A stretch of DNA of 64,000 nt from positions 4,030,483 through 4,094,482 of the forward strand of contig NZ_CP024636.1 in assembly GCF_009728735.1 (NCBI RefSeq), given 5' to 3'. The position numbers and the translations under genes are program-made. The first letter of the stretch is position 1, and each line of letters begins with the position of its first letter. Origin of the DNA: Pantoea phytobeneficialis (GTDB lineage Bacteria > Pseudomonadota > Gammaproteobacteria > Enterobacterales > Enterobacteriaceae). Below, in pieces: positions 19,017-27,552 of this stretch. A model generated the notes under the pieces. It was given only the letters and a program-made list of their open reading frames with translations, did no database searches and was not told the DNA's origin.

Positions 19017-19055
19017 AAACGGTGATGCAGCAGATTATTTGCCACATCACCGTTT
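19017..19055. terminator. Hairpin terminator after the LysR gene
   Basis: AAACGGTGATG (19017-19027) pairs with CATCACCGTTT (19045-19055) around a 17-base loop. A-rich and T-rich flanks on both sides suggest use on either strand. It starts three bases after the LysR stop. Confidence 0.65.
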
Positions 19056-19085
19056 ATACAAAACATAAGTAAATTAATATCACGC

Positions 19086-19121
19086 CATAGGTTTTTCTTA
19101 TATATAAAATAAAAGCCTATG
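19086..19121 (-). terminator. AT-rich hairpin after the CBU_0592-type gene
   Basis: CATAGG (19086-19091) pairs with CCTATG (19116-19121), and the stem continues through A/T-rich inner pairs. It lies 18 bases beyond the stop of the minus-strand gene ending at 19139. Likely its 3' end, but weaker than a classical terminator. Confidence 0.4.
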
Positions 19122-19138
19122 CCGCTATTTCCCTTTCT

Positions 19139-19426
19139 TTATTGCTGGGTATCCATCGGCGGAAGTTTATTTTTTAGCGCGCCGCGTCGACGATGTGAAG
19201 AATGCATACCAACCAGCGTAAAAATTAACCACATCGACTGGGAAATCACCATCGCCAAATTAAAATCATGACTCAATGAATAGAGGCCACAAACCCCTCC
19301 CGCGATATTCAGACAAGCATAAATATCTGAATCAATGACTAATTTACGCAACTGAACCAGTGCGTAAGCCAGTAAGTAACAAAAAACGCCAATTAGCCCA
19401 ACTATCGTATGCAGTTCCACATGCAT
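19139..19426 (-). CDS. Small membrane protein, CBU_0592 family
   Basis: A 95-residue protein with three predicted membrane segments: about 8-25 (VGLIGVFCYLLAYALVQ), 38-54 (CLNIAGGVCGLYSLSHD) and 57-73 (LAMVISQSMWLIFTLVG). A basic, polar tail follows. The pattern of Leu-Asp-Ser-Asp after the first segment and FNLA before the third fits the CBU_0592 family of uncharacterised membrane proteins. AGGGAAA precedes the ATG. It is oriented against both neighbours and has its own downstream hairpins, so it is probably a single-gene unit. No function is known. Confidence 0.8.
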   Translation of the reverse strand: MHVELHTIVGLIGVFCYLLAYALVQLRKLVIDSDIYACLNIAGGVCGLYSLSHDFNLAMVISQSMWLIFTLVGMHSSHRRRGALKNKLPPMDTQQ

Positions 19427-19614
19427 TTTCCCTGGTGTTGCCTGATGATCAGGAAATTATCTTTTTTGTGGGTGTTCTGCTGCGCGTTTTTCGCATAGTC
19501 TGATACGAAAATCTCATACATCAGGTTTTATTGGTTTTGATATAAATCAGAAATAACTGCGCTAAGGCTCAGGGTGATTAGTAAAACAGGGCGAATAACA
19601 ACGGAGAAAAATAA

Positions 19615-21204
19615 ATGAAAGACGAGCAGGACAAATTTAACAAATATCTTCAGGGCGCGAATTTAAGCCGCCGTTCATTTATCAATACTGCCGCGCTGAT
19701 TGGTGCGGGTACGGCATTATCACTTTCTCCTTTCGCCGGTTTTGCGGCTGAGGCCACCCCGAAAAAAGGCGGCGTGCTGAAACTCGGTATGTCCGGCGGC
19801 AATACCAGCGATTCACTGGACCCAACGCTGTTCAGTGACTGGGTGCCGCTCAACCAGGCTTACATGCTGATGAACGGCCTGATCGAGATTGATGAGAACA
19901 ACCAGGCGACGCCAGAGCTGCTGGAAAGCTGGTCGGCAAAACCTGGCGCGCAGGAGTGGACCTTTAAAGTACGCCAGGGCGTGACCTTCCATAACGGTAA
20001 GACCCTGACGGTAGAAGATATTCTCTACTCCATTAACCTGCATCGCGGCGACCAGTCGCGCAGCGCCATCAAAACCCAACTGGCGAGCATCACCGAGCTG
20101 AAGAAAAGCGGTGATAACGAAATCACCCTGACGCTGGACAGCGGCAACGCCGACTTACCTTATCTGCTGGCGGATTACCATCTGGTGGTGGTGCCGGACG
20201 GCTTCACCGACTGGAAACACCCGATCGGCACCGGCGGCTTTGTCTTTGATCAGTACCAGCCTGGCGTGCGTTCTTACTTCAAACGTAACCCGAATTACTG
20301 GAAACCGAATCGCGCCTTTGTTGATGCGGTCGAAGTGCTGGTGATCAACGATGCCACCGCACGTACCAACGCACTGATCTCCGGTCAGGTCCATGCCATT
20401 AACCGCGTGGATTTCAAAACCGTTGATTTCCTGAAACGCAGCCCGGCGCTGAACATCATCCGTTCGTCTGGCGGCCAGCACTTTACCTTCCTGATGGATT
20501 GCCGCGTTGCGCCGTTTAATAACAACGACGTACGTATGGCGATTAAATACGGTATCGACCGTGAAAAACTGTTGGCGACCGTACTGCGTGGCTACGGCTC
20601 ACTGGGTAATGACCATCCGATCCCGAAAACTGACCGCTTCTTCAACAAAGCGCTGCCCCAGCGTGCTTATGATGCCGACAAAGCGAAGTTCTATTTGAAG
20701 AAAGCCGGACTGACCAGCCTGCCGGTCGAACTCTCCTCTTCCGATGCCGCCTTTGCCGGTGCGCTCGATGCTGCTGCGCTGTTCCAGGGTCAGGCCGCAC
20801 CGGCGGGGATTCAGGTCAGCATCAAACGTCAGCCTGCCGACAGCTACTGGGACGACGTGTGGATGAAAGCCCCGTTCAGCATGGGTTACTGGGGTGGTCG
20901 TCCAACCGCTGACCAGATGTTCTCCACCGCATGGCAATCCACCGCCAAGTGGAACGATACCCACTGGAAGAACGAGAAATTCGACAGCCTGCTGATTCAG
21001 GCACGTTCGCTGCTGGATGAGCAGAAACGTGCCGAGATCTATGGCGAATTGCAGCAAATCGCCAGCGATGATGGTGGTGCGATGATCCCGCTGTTCGGTG
21101 ACTACCTTGATGCCACCAGCAAAAAACTGGGCGGCGTAAAACCACATCCGATGTTCAACTTTATGGGTGGTCGCCTGGCTGAACGCGTCTGGTTGGAGTC
21201 GTAA
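19615..21204 (+). CDS. Peptide-type ABC transporter substrate-binding protein with Tat signal
   Basis: A 529-residue family 5 (DppA/OppA-type) periplasmic binding protein. The N-terminus has a twin-arginine motif, NLSRRSFIN (about 17-25), then a hydrophobic stretch and a likely cleavage site after GFAAEA. It therefore appears to be exported folded through Tat, which is uncommon for this family in enterobacteria. The mature domain keeps NGKTLTVEDILYSINLH and the C-terminal SBP_bac_5 pattern. The stop overlaps the start of the next gene (TAATG), so synthesis is coupled to the permeases. The ligand is unknown; dipeptides, oligopeptides, or opine- or glutathione-like compounds are possible. Confidence 0.9.
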   Translation: MKDEQDKFNKYLQGANLSRRSFINTAALIGAGTALSLSPFAGFAAEATPKKGGVLKLGMSGGNTSDSLDPTLFSDWVPLNQAYMLMNGLIEIDENNQATPELLESWSAKPGAQEWTFKVRQGVTFHNGKTLTVEDILYSINLHRGDQSRSAIKTQLASITELKKSGDNEITLTLDSGNADLPYLLADYHLVVVPDGFTDWKHPIGTGGFVFDQYQPGVRSYFKRNPNYWKPNRAFVDAVEVLVINDATARTNALISGQVHAINRVDFKTVDFLKRSPALNIIRSSGGQHFTFLMDCRVAPFNNNDVRMAIKYGIDREKLLATVLRGYGSLGNDHPIPKTDRFFNKALPQRAYDADKAKFYLKKAGLTSLPVELSSSDAAFAGALDAAALFQGQAAPAGIQVSIKRQPADSYWDDVWMKAPFSMGYWGGRPTADQMFSTAWQSTAKWNDTHWKNEKFDSLLIQARSLLDEQKRAEIYGELQQIASDDGGAMIPLFGDYLDATSKKLGGVKPHPMFNFMGGRLAERVWLES

Positions 21205-22151
21205 TGAAAAAGCAGATTTTACATCGCCTGCTGCTGGGCTTACTCACGCTCTGGCTGGTGTCGTTACTGATTTTTGTCGGTACGGAATTGCTGCCTGGCG
21301 ATGTCGCCAGCGCAATTCTCGGACAAAACGGTACGCCGGAAACCATCGCCGCGCTGCGCACGCAGCTCGGACTGGATCAGCCCGCCATCTGGCGCTACCT
21401 GCACTGGCTGGGTGGCGTTTTGCACGGCGATCTCGGTAACTCGCTGGCGAACAACCAGCCGATTAGCGCGGAGCTATTACCGCGTCTGGCGAATACGCTG
21501 TTCCTCGCCGGTTATGCCGCCATCATCGCCATTCCGCTGGCGGTGCTGCTGGGTATCGCCTCGGCGGTGTGGCGTGGTTCCTGGTTTGATCGTCTGGCTA
21601 ACTCGCTGACCTTGCTGAGTATTTCCGTGCCGGAATTCTTTGTCGGTTATGTGCTGGTGATTTTCTTCGCCATCCGCCTGGCGTGGTTTCCCAGCCTGGC
21701 GCTGGTCGACCCGGATGCCGGTTTCCTTTCACGCCTGTACGCCTGCACTCTGCCAATGTTGACGCTGGTGCTGGTGGTGCTGGCGCATATGTTGCGGATG
21801 ACCCGCGCCTCCGTGGGCGCGGTGATGTCGAGCAGCTATATCGAAACCGCGCTGCTGAAAGGCCTGTCGCGCTGGCGCATTGTGCTGGGCCATGCGCTGC
21901 CGAATGCGCTGGCACCGATCATCAACGTCATCGCCTTCAACCTCGCCTATCTGGTGGTGGGAGTGATTCTGGTCGAAGTGGTGTTTGTATATCCGGGCAT
22001 TGGGCAACTGATGGTGGATGCGGTGACCAAGCGCGACCTGCCGGTGGTGCAGGCTTGCGGGCTGCTGTTTGGCGGCACCTACATTCTGCTCAACACCGCC
22101 GCCGATTTGCTGGCGATTTGGTGTAACCCACGACTACGCCACGCGAGGTAA
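21204..22151 (+). CDS. Peptide-type ABC transporter permease 1 (DppB-like)
   Basis: A 315-residue inner-membrane permease with about six transmembrane segments, starting with RLLLGLLTLWLVSLLIFVG. The DppB-type signature between TM1 and TM2 (ELLPGDVASAILG, LRTQLGLDQP) is clear, and the cytoplasmic EAA loop reads TALLKGLSRWRIVLGHALPNAL. It shares one base with the upstream binding-protein gene and precedes permease 2 by three bases, so the operon is tightly coupled. Confidence 0.92.
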   Translation: MKKQILHRLLLGLLTLWLVSLLIFVGTELLPGDVASAILGQNGTPETIAALRTQLGLDQPAIWRYLHWLGGVLHGDLGNSLANNQPISAELLPRLANTLFLAGYAAIIAIPLAVLLGIASAVWRGSWFDRLANSLTLLSISVPEFFVGYVLVIFFAIRLAWFPSLALVDPDAGFLSRLYACTLPMLTLVLVVLAHMLRMTRASVGAVMSSSYIETALLKGLSRWRIVLGHALPNALAPIINVIAFNLAYLVVGVILVEVVFVYPGIGQLMVDAVTKRDLPVVQACGLLFGGTYILLNTAADLLAIWCNPRLRHAR

Positions 22152-22154
22152 GCA

Positions 22155-22985
22155 ATGAAAAAACTGAAAAGCCGCGCGGTGCCGTTTTCCGCCATGCTCG
22201 GCCTGGCGATCATCGCCATTAACCTGATTGCCGCATTGTTTGCGCCGTGGCTGGCACCGCACAGCGAAACCGCACAGGTGGGCGATATCTGGATGCTGCC
22301 CTCCGGCGCGCTGCCGCTCGGCACTGACAGCCTTGGCCGCGATATGTTGTCGCGTATTTTGTTTGGCGCACGTACCACCATCGCCATCGCGCTGGCCATC
22401 ACCGCCATCTCGTTTGTCATCGGTATTCTCACCGGCTTCACCGCCGCCATTTATGGCCGCTGGGTCGATGTGGTGCTGACGCGCATCGTCGATACCCTGA
22501 TGTCGATCCCGGTACTGATTCTGGCGCTGATCGTGTTGTCGGTACTCGGCACCTCGATTCCGGTGCTGGTCGGCACCATCGCCTTGCTGGATGCCACCCG
22601 CGTTTATCGTCTGGCGCGTCTGGTGGCGCAGGGCATTGTCTGCCAGGAATATGTCGAAGCGGCGCGTCTGCGCGGTGAGGGCCTCGGCTGGATCGTGCGT
22701 AAGGAGATTTTGCCGAATGCCATCCCGCCACTGCTGGCGGAATTTGGCATGCGTTTCTGCTTCACCTTTCTGTTTATCGCCGGTTTGAGCTTTCTCGGTC
22801 TGGGTATCCAGCCGCCGTGGGCCGACTGGGGCAGCATGGTGCGTGACAACGCCCAGGCAATTAACTTCGGCCAACTGGCCCCGCTTTACCCGGCTGCCGC
22901 TATCGCCCTGTTGACCATTGGCGTCAACCTGGTGGTTGACTGGCTGCTGGTGCGCAACAACCTCTCGCTGGGGGAAGAAGGATGA
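22155..22985 (+). CDS. Peptide-type ABC transporter permease 2 (DppC-like)
   Basis: A 276-residue DppC-type permease. It has an N-terminal membrane segment followed by the typical periplasmic stretch ALPLGTDSLGRDMLSRILFGARTT (about 50-73), five further membrane segments, and an EAA loop AARLRGEGLGWIVRKEILPNA. It overlaps the ATPase gene by four bases (ATGA). It should form the transmembrane heterodimer with the preceding permease. Confidence 0.92.
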   Translation: MKKLKSRAVPFSAMLGLAIIAINLIAALFAPWLAPHSETAQVGDIWMLPSGALPLGTDSLGRDMLSRILFGARTTIAIALAITAISFVIGILTGFTAAIYGRWVDVVLTRIVDTLMSIPVLILALIVLSVLGTSIPVLVGTIALLDATRVYRLARLVAQGIVCQEYVEAARLRGEGLGWIVRKEILPNAIPPLLAEFGMRFCFTFLFIAGLSFLGLGIQPPWADWGSMVRDNAQAINFGQLAPLYPAAAIALLTIGVNLVVDWLLVRNNLSLGEEG

Positions 22986-24604
22986 TTCAACCGATTCTGG
23001 AAATGCGCAATCTGCGCATTGAAACCGACCAGGGCATTCCACTGGTACAGAACATTTCACTCAGCCTGAAACCCGGCGAGGTGCTGGGACTGATTGGCGA
23101 ATCCGGTGCCGGTAAATCCACCATCGGCCTCGCCGCACTGGGCTATGCCCGTTCCGGCTGCCGTATTGCCGGTGGCGAGGTGCGTATCGCCGGACAGGAT
23201 ATCGTGCCACTCTCCAGCAAAGAGAAGCGTGAAATTCGCGGCAGACGCGTGGCCTATGTGGCGCAAAGCGCCGCCGCCGCGTTTAACCCGGCGCTGACCA
23301 TCGGTAAACAGGTGTGCGAAGGCCCGATCCGTCACGGCCTGATGAACGCCGAAGAAGCGCAGGCCTGGGCAGTGACGCTGTTCCGGGCGCTGGATCTGCC
23401 GCAGCCGGAAACCATCGGCCAGCGCTATCCGCATCAGTTGTCGGGCGGCCAGTTGCAGCGCGCGATGGCAGCGATGGCGATGTCCTGCAAACCTGACCTG
23501 CTGGTGATGGATGAACCCACCACCGCGCTGGATGTCACCACCCAGATTGAAGTGCTGGTGATGCTGCGCAAGCTGGTACGCGAGTTCAACACCGCCGCGC
23601 TGTATATCACCCACGATCTGGCGGTGGTGGCGCAAATCGCTGACCGCATCATGGTGCTGCGTCAGGGCAGCGAAGTGGAATGCGGCAGCACCGCTGACAT
23701 TCTGCAAAATCCGCTGGAAACTTATACCCAACGGTTGGTATCGGAGCGCGCCCATGCGCTGACGTCGGTGCACGCCGAGAACACCGCGCAGGGTCAACTG
23801 CTGAGCCTGCAAAATCTCTCCACCGGTTACAACGGCAACACCGTGGTTCACGGCGTTTCGATGAGCATTGCCAAAGGGGAAACCCTGGCGATTATCGGCG
23901 AATCCGGCAGTGGCAAAAGCACCCTGGCACGCGCGCTGTGTGGATTGCTGGGCGATACCGCGGGCAACGTCAGCTTTGCCGGTCAGGTGCTGGCGAATCG
24001 CTACCAGCAGCGCGACAAAGAGACGCTGCGCCGCATCCAGATGATTTATCAATTGCCGGATGTGGCGCTCAACCCACGCCAGACCATCCTTGAAGCGATT
24101 GGCCGCCCGATTGCCTTCTATTTCGGACTGGATAAACGCCAGGTACGGGCACGCGTGGAAGAATTGCTGCGCCTGACCGAGCTGCCGCTCACCCTGATCG
24201 ATCGCTACCCCGCCGCGCTGTCGGGTGGTCAAAAGCAGCGTGTTTGTATCGCCCGCGCACTGGCCGCCGAGCCGGACTTGATCATCTGCGATGAAGCCAC
24301 CTCGGCACTTGATCCGCTGGTGGCGGAAGAGGTGCTGAATCTGCTGCGTCGTTTGCAGGAGCAACTGGGGCTGTCGTACCTGTTTATCACCCACGATCTC
24401 AGCACCGTGAAGCGCATCGCGCAGCAGGTGGCGGTAATGTACCAGGGCAACGTGGTGGCGCAGGGGCCGACCGAGCAAGTGTTCAGCGCCCCGATGCACA
24501 GCTACACCGAAAAACTACTGACCTCAGTGCCGGAAATGCGCACCACCTGGCTGGATGAGGTGCTGGGTCAGCGTCAGAACAACGCAATGGCAGGAGCCTC
24601 ATGA
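22982..24604 (+). CDS. Peptide-type ABC transporter ATPase with two fused nucleotide-binding domains
   Basis: A 540-residue protein joining the DppD and DppF halves. Domain 1 has Walker A GESGAGKST (about 39-47), signature LSGGQLQR and Walker B LLVMDEP. Domain 2 has Walker A GESGSGKST (about 310), signature LSGGQKQR and Walker B LIICDEA. The fused form is common in some peptide and glutathione (GsiA-like) transporters. The ATG overlaps the permease stop and its own stop overlaps the hydrolase start, each by four bases. Confidence 0.93.
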   Translation: MIQPILEMRNLRIETDQGIPLVQNISLSLKPGEVLGLIGESGAGKSTIGLAALGYARSGCRIAGGEVRIAGQDIVPLSSKEKREIRGRRVAYVAQSAAAAFNPALTIGKQVCEGPIRHGLMNAEEAQAWAVTLFRALDLPQPETIGQRYPHQLSGGQLQRAMAAMAMSCKPDLLVMDEPTTALDVTTQIEVLVMLRKLVREFNTAALYITHDLAVVAQIADRIMVLRQGSEVECGSTADILQNPLETYTQRLVSERAHALTSVHAENTAQGQLLSLQNLSTGYNGNTVVHGVSMSIAKGETLAIIGESGSGKSTLARALCGLLGDTAGNVSFAGQVLANRYQQRDKETLRRIQMIYQLPDVALNPRQTILEAIGRPIAFYFGLDKRQVRARVEELLRLTELPLTLIDRYPAALSGGQKQRVCIARALAAEPDLIICDEATSALDPLVAEEVLNLLRRLQEQLGLSYLFITHDLSTVKRIAQQVAVMYQGNVVAQGPTEQVFSAPMHSYTEKLLTSVPEMRTTWLDEVLGQRQNNAMAGAS

Positions 24605-26622
24605 AAACCTTCGTAACGCAATTCCCCCACAGCGTCAGCGTGACGGAACATCTCTGGATTACCCTGAAAGACGGCACGCGCCTGGCCGCGCGCATGTGGC
24701 TGCCGCTCTCCGCCAGCCAGCAGCCGGTGCCCGCCATTCTCGAATACATCCCCTACCGCAAGCGCGACGGGACACGTACCCGTGATGAGCCGATGCACGG
24801 TTATTTCGCCGGTCAGGGTTATGCGGTGCTGCGCGTCGATATGCGCGGTAGCGGCGAATCAGACGGCTTACTGGAAGATGAATATCTGTTGCAGGAGCAG
24901 GAAGACGCGCTGGAGGTGATTGACTGGATTAGCCAGCAATCCTGGTGCAGCGGTGCGGTTGGCATGATGGGCAAATCCTGGGGTGGTTTTAACTGCCTGC
25001 AACTGGCGGCGCGCCGCCCACCTGCGCTGAAAGCCATCATTACCGTATGTTCTACCGACGATCGTTACAACGATGATATCCACTACAAAGGCGGCTGCCT
25101 GCTGAATGACAACCTGTGGTGGGGCGGCATCATGCTGGCTTACCAGAGTCGCCCGCAGGACCCGGCCCTGGTAGGGGAAAGTTGGTATCAGGACTGGCTG
25201 AATCGGCTGGAAAACATGCCATTCTTCCCGGCGCTGTGGATGGATCATCCGCTGAAAGATGCTTACTGGAAACACGGTTCGGTCGGTGAAGACTGGTCGG
25301 CAATTCAGTGTCCGGTGATGGCGGTTGGCGGCTGGGCGGATTCCTACAGCAACGCGGTGTTCCGTCTGATGGACAACCTCGACGTGCCGCGCAAGGCGAT
25401 TATCGGCCCGTGGGCGCATATCTATCCGCAGGATGGCACGCCGGAACCGGCAATTGGTTTCCTCCAGGAAGCGGTGACCTGGTGGGATCGCTGGCTGAAG
25501 CAGGTGGATAATGACGCACTGGCTGGCCCGCGTGTGCAGGCCTGGCTGAACGACAGCCAGCGTCCGGGATCACAGCGTCCCCAGGCGTTTGGCGAGTGGA
25601 TTGCTATCGACGGCGATACCGACGCGGTGACCCAGCCGCAACGCTGGCATGTGCAACCAGGCAGCCTGACCACCACGCCGCTGGCGCAGGAGAGCTGGCA
25701 AGCCATCTGTACCCAGCAGAACCACGGCCTGTTTGCCGGTGAGTGGATGGGGGCGGGCGTGTTGGGCGAAAGCCCGAGCGACCAACGTATGGACGACGGA
25801 TTGGCAGAGAGTTTTGACAGCGCGCCGTTAAGCGAAAGCCTGAGCATTTACGGTTTCCCGCAGTTCAGCGTCAAACTGAGCAGCGACAAACCGGCGGCGA
25901 TGCTGTATGTCCGTCTCTCCGATATCGCACCGGATGGCGCATCAACCCGCGTGACACACGGCTGGGTTAACCTGAGCCATTTGCAGGGGCAGGATAAAAA
26001 CGTGCCACTGACGCCGGGTGAAGTGGTGGATGTGCAGGTGCAACTGGACGGTATCGCCTGGCGCTTTGCCGCCGGACATCGTCTGCGCATTTCGCTGGCG
26101 ACCACCTTCTGGCCAATGATCTGGCCGATGGCGGAAGTCGCCACCTTGAGGGTGAATCTGGCGAGCGCCGCACTCGAACTGCCGGTATGTCGTCAGGTGA
26201 CAGCGATTGACGGCCCCAACCCGCAACCGACCACCGCAGCCAATACGCCACTGACGTTACTGTCGCCGGGACGTGTCGAACGTGAGTTGCGTTATGACGT
26301 GGTCAACGATAGCTGGGAAAGTGTCACCCACGGTATCGGCGGGGTGTTCGGTGAGGGCGTCTATCGTTTTGATGATATCGATACCACCGTTGATCACAGC
26401 CTGCGCCGTCAGTTGACCTGTCATAACGATGATCCGCTGTCAGCCCATTATCTGCTGACGCAGAGCATGAAGATTGGCCGGGAAGGTTGGTGGACGGAAA
26501 CCGATATTGAGCTGGAAATGCGCAGCGATTTGACGCATTTCATCATCAGCGGCGAGATGAAGGTGCAGCATAACGGTGAAGCGGTGTTTAATCGCCGTTG
26601 GGATCGACGGATTAAACGTTAA
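24601..26622 (+). CDS. CocE/NonD-family (peptidase S15-like) hydrolase
   Basis: A 673-residue alpha/beta hydrolase of the X-prolyl dipeptidyl-peptidase/cocaine esterase/glutaryl-acylase superfamily. The oxyanion/early region is YIPYRKRDGTRTRDE (about 49-63), then VDMRGSGESDG. The nucleophile elbow is GKSWGG with Ser126. A C-terminal jelly-roll domain (about 390-670) follows. No signal peptide is visible, so it acts in the cytoplasm, probably on the compound the coupled ABC transporter brings in. The start overlaps the ATPase stop (ATGA). Substrate class, peptide, ester or amide, cannot be fixed from sequence alone. Confidence 0.87.
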   Translation: MKTFVTQFPHSVSVTEHLWITLKDGTRLAARMWLPLSASQQPVPAILEYIPYRKRDGTRTRDEPMHGYFAGQGYAVLRVDMRGSGESDGLLEDEYLLQEQEDALEVIDWISQQSWCSGAVGMMGKSWGGFNCLQLAARRPPALKAIITVCSTDDRYNDDIHYKGGCLLNDNLWWGGIMLAYQSRPQDPALVGESWYQDWLNRLENMPFFPALWMDHPLKDAYWKHGSVGEDWSAIQCPVMAVGGWADSYSNAVFRLMDNLDVPRKAIIGPWAHIYPQDGTPEPAIGFLQEAVTWWDRWLKQVDNDALAGPRVQAWLNDSQRPGSQRPQAFGEWIAIDGDTDAVTQPQRWHVQPGSLTTTPLAQESWQAICTQQNHGLFAGEWMGAGVLGESPSDQRMDDGLAESFDSAPLSESLSIYGFPQFSVKLSSDKPAAMLYVRLSDIAPDGASTRVTHGWVNLSHLQGQDKNVPLTPGEVVDVQVQLDGIAWRFAAGHRLRISLATTFWPMIWPMAEVATLRVNLASAALELPVCRQVTAIDGPNPQPTTAANTPLTLLSPGRVERELRYDVVNDSWESVTHGIGGVFGEGVYRFDDIDTTVDHSLRRQLTCHNDDPLSAHYLLTQSMKIGREGWWTETDIELEMRSDLTHFIISGEMKVQHNGEAVFNRRWDRRIKR

Positions 26623-26640
26623 ATCCGCACATCAAAAAAA

Positions 26641-26701
26641 GCGCGATAAATCGCGCCGCTACAAATACATGCAAATATCGTAGCGGCGCGATTCATCGCG
26701 C
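26641..26701. repeat. Inverted pair of the dispersed palindromic repeat (hydrolase/iolB junction)
   Basis: One unit ends ATCGCGCCGCTAC (26641-26662). After a 17-base spacer a second starts GTAGCGGCGCGAT (26680-26701). The pair lies between the convergent hydrolase gene and iolB, exactly where the peptide cassette meets the second half of the iol genes. Confidence 0.87.
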
Positions 26702-26713
26702 GGTTTGCGCGAT

Positions 26714-27529
26714 TTAAACGCGCGGATACTTGTCGCTATTCACCCAGGCGTGATCTTTCTCCCAGGTAAATTTCCACAGACGTACCGGACCCGCCATCAC
26801 GTTCAGGTAATAATTATCGTACCCCGCCAGCGTTGCCACCGGATGGTAGCCGCGCGGCACCGTCACCACATCCCGGTTATACGGTGCCATACATTCGTCG
26901 AGTGAACGATCGTCGGTATACACGCGCTGCATGGCAAAACCCGGCTCCGGATCGAAACGGTGGTAATACGTCTCTTCCAGGTAGGTTTCGTCCGGGCTGT
27001 CCTTCTGGTCGTGCTTGTGGCTTGGGTAAGAACTGGTCGCGCCTTCGTCGGTGTAGACTTCCACCACCAGCAGGCTATCAGCTGGCTGAGTGTCCGGCAG
27101 AATGTTATGCACCAGACGCTGGTTGCGTCCCTTGCCACGATGTTCGACCCCGACATCTTCCGGCGCAATCAGGCGCGCCGGTAAGTTGCCCTGGCTGGGA
27201 GCGTTGCACACCGCCAGCTCCAGATCGCTATCGGCGTAGACTTCCACCTCATCGTTATGCGGCACATACACCGAATACGGCGGAATACGCTCGAACGGTG
27301 ACAGACGCTTACCGAGATTGGGGAACTCCGCATGACGGGTTTTCACCGAAGCAAAACCTGCCACCAGCACCAGACACAGCTCTTTATCGCCGCTGCTGAG
27401 TTTCAGCGTCTGTCCCTTCTTCAGCAGATAAGCATCAAAACCGACATATCCCCAGCCCGCGCTTTCCGGCGTAACATGCTGGATACGGCCATTGCTGTCT
27501 GGCTGCTGCGCTTTCGCAAGTAGTGACAT
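26714..27529 (-). CDS. iolB: 5-deoxy-glucuronate isomerase IolB
   Basis: IolB converts 5-deoxy-D-glucuronate to 5-dehydro-2-deoxygluconate. The 271-residue protein equals the B. subtilis length. It is a cupin with metal-binding pairs in SYPSHKHDQ and the YLEETYYHRFDPEPGFAMQRVY segment, and ends with PRGYHPVATLAGYDNYYLNVMAGP. The ATG at 27529 follows the strong site GGAGGAGGGTG; the GTG one codon earlier is less likely. It lies 23 bases downstream of iolA on the same strand. Confidence 0.95.
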   Translation of the reverse strand: MSLLAKAQQPDSNGRIQHVTPESAGWGYVGFDAYLLKKGQTLKLSSGDKELCLVLVAGFASVKTRHAEFPNLGKRLSPFERIPPYSVYVPHNDEVEVYADSDLELAVCNAPSQGNLPARLIAPEDVGVEHRGKGRNQRLVHNILPDTQPADSLLVVEVYTDEGATSSYPSHKHDQKDSPDETYLEETYYHRFDPEPGFAMQRVYTDDRSLDECMAPYNRDVVTVPRGYHPVATLAGYDNYYLNVMAGPVRLWKFTWEKDHAWVNSDKYPRV

Positions 27530-27552
27530 CACCCTCCTCCTCTGTTGGCAGA

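Noticed and set aside
22134..23060. A 308-codon open frame antisense to the DppC-like permease
   Set aside because: Same kind of GC shadow; product is dominated by Asp, Gln, Arg and Gly repeats and the plus strand encodes an unmistakable permease.
23057..24499. A 480-codon open frame antisense to the peptide-transporter ATPase
   Set aside because: It is the third-position-GC shadow of a certain gene with Walker and signature motifs on the plus strand; its product is Gln/His/Arg-rich and has no recognisable fold.
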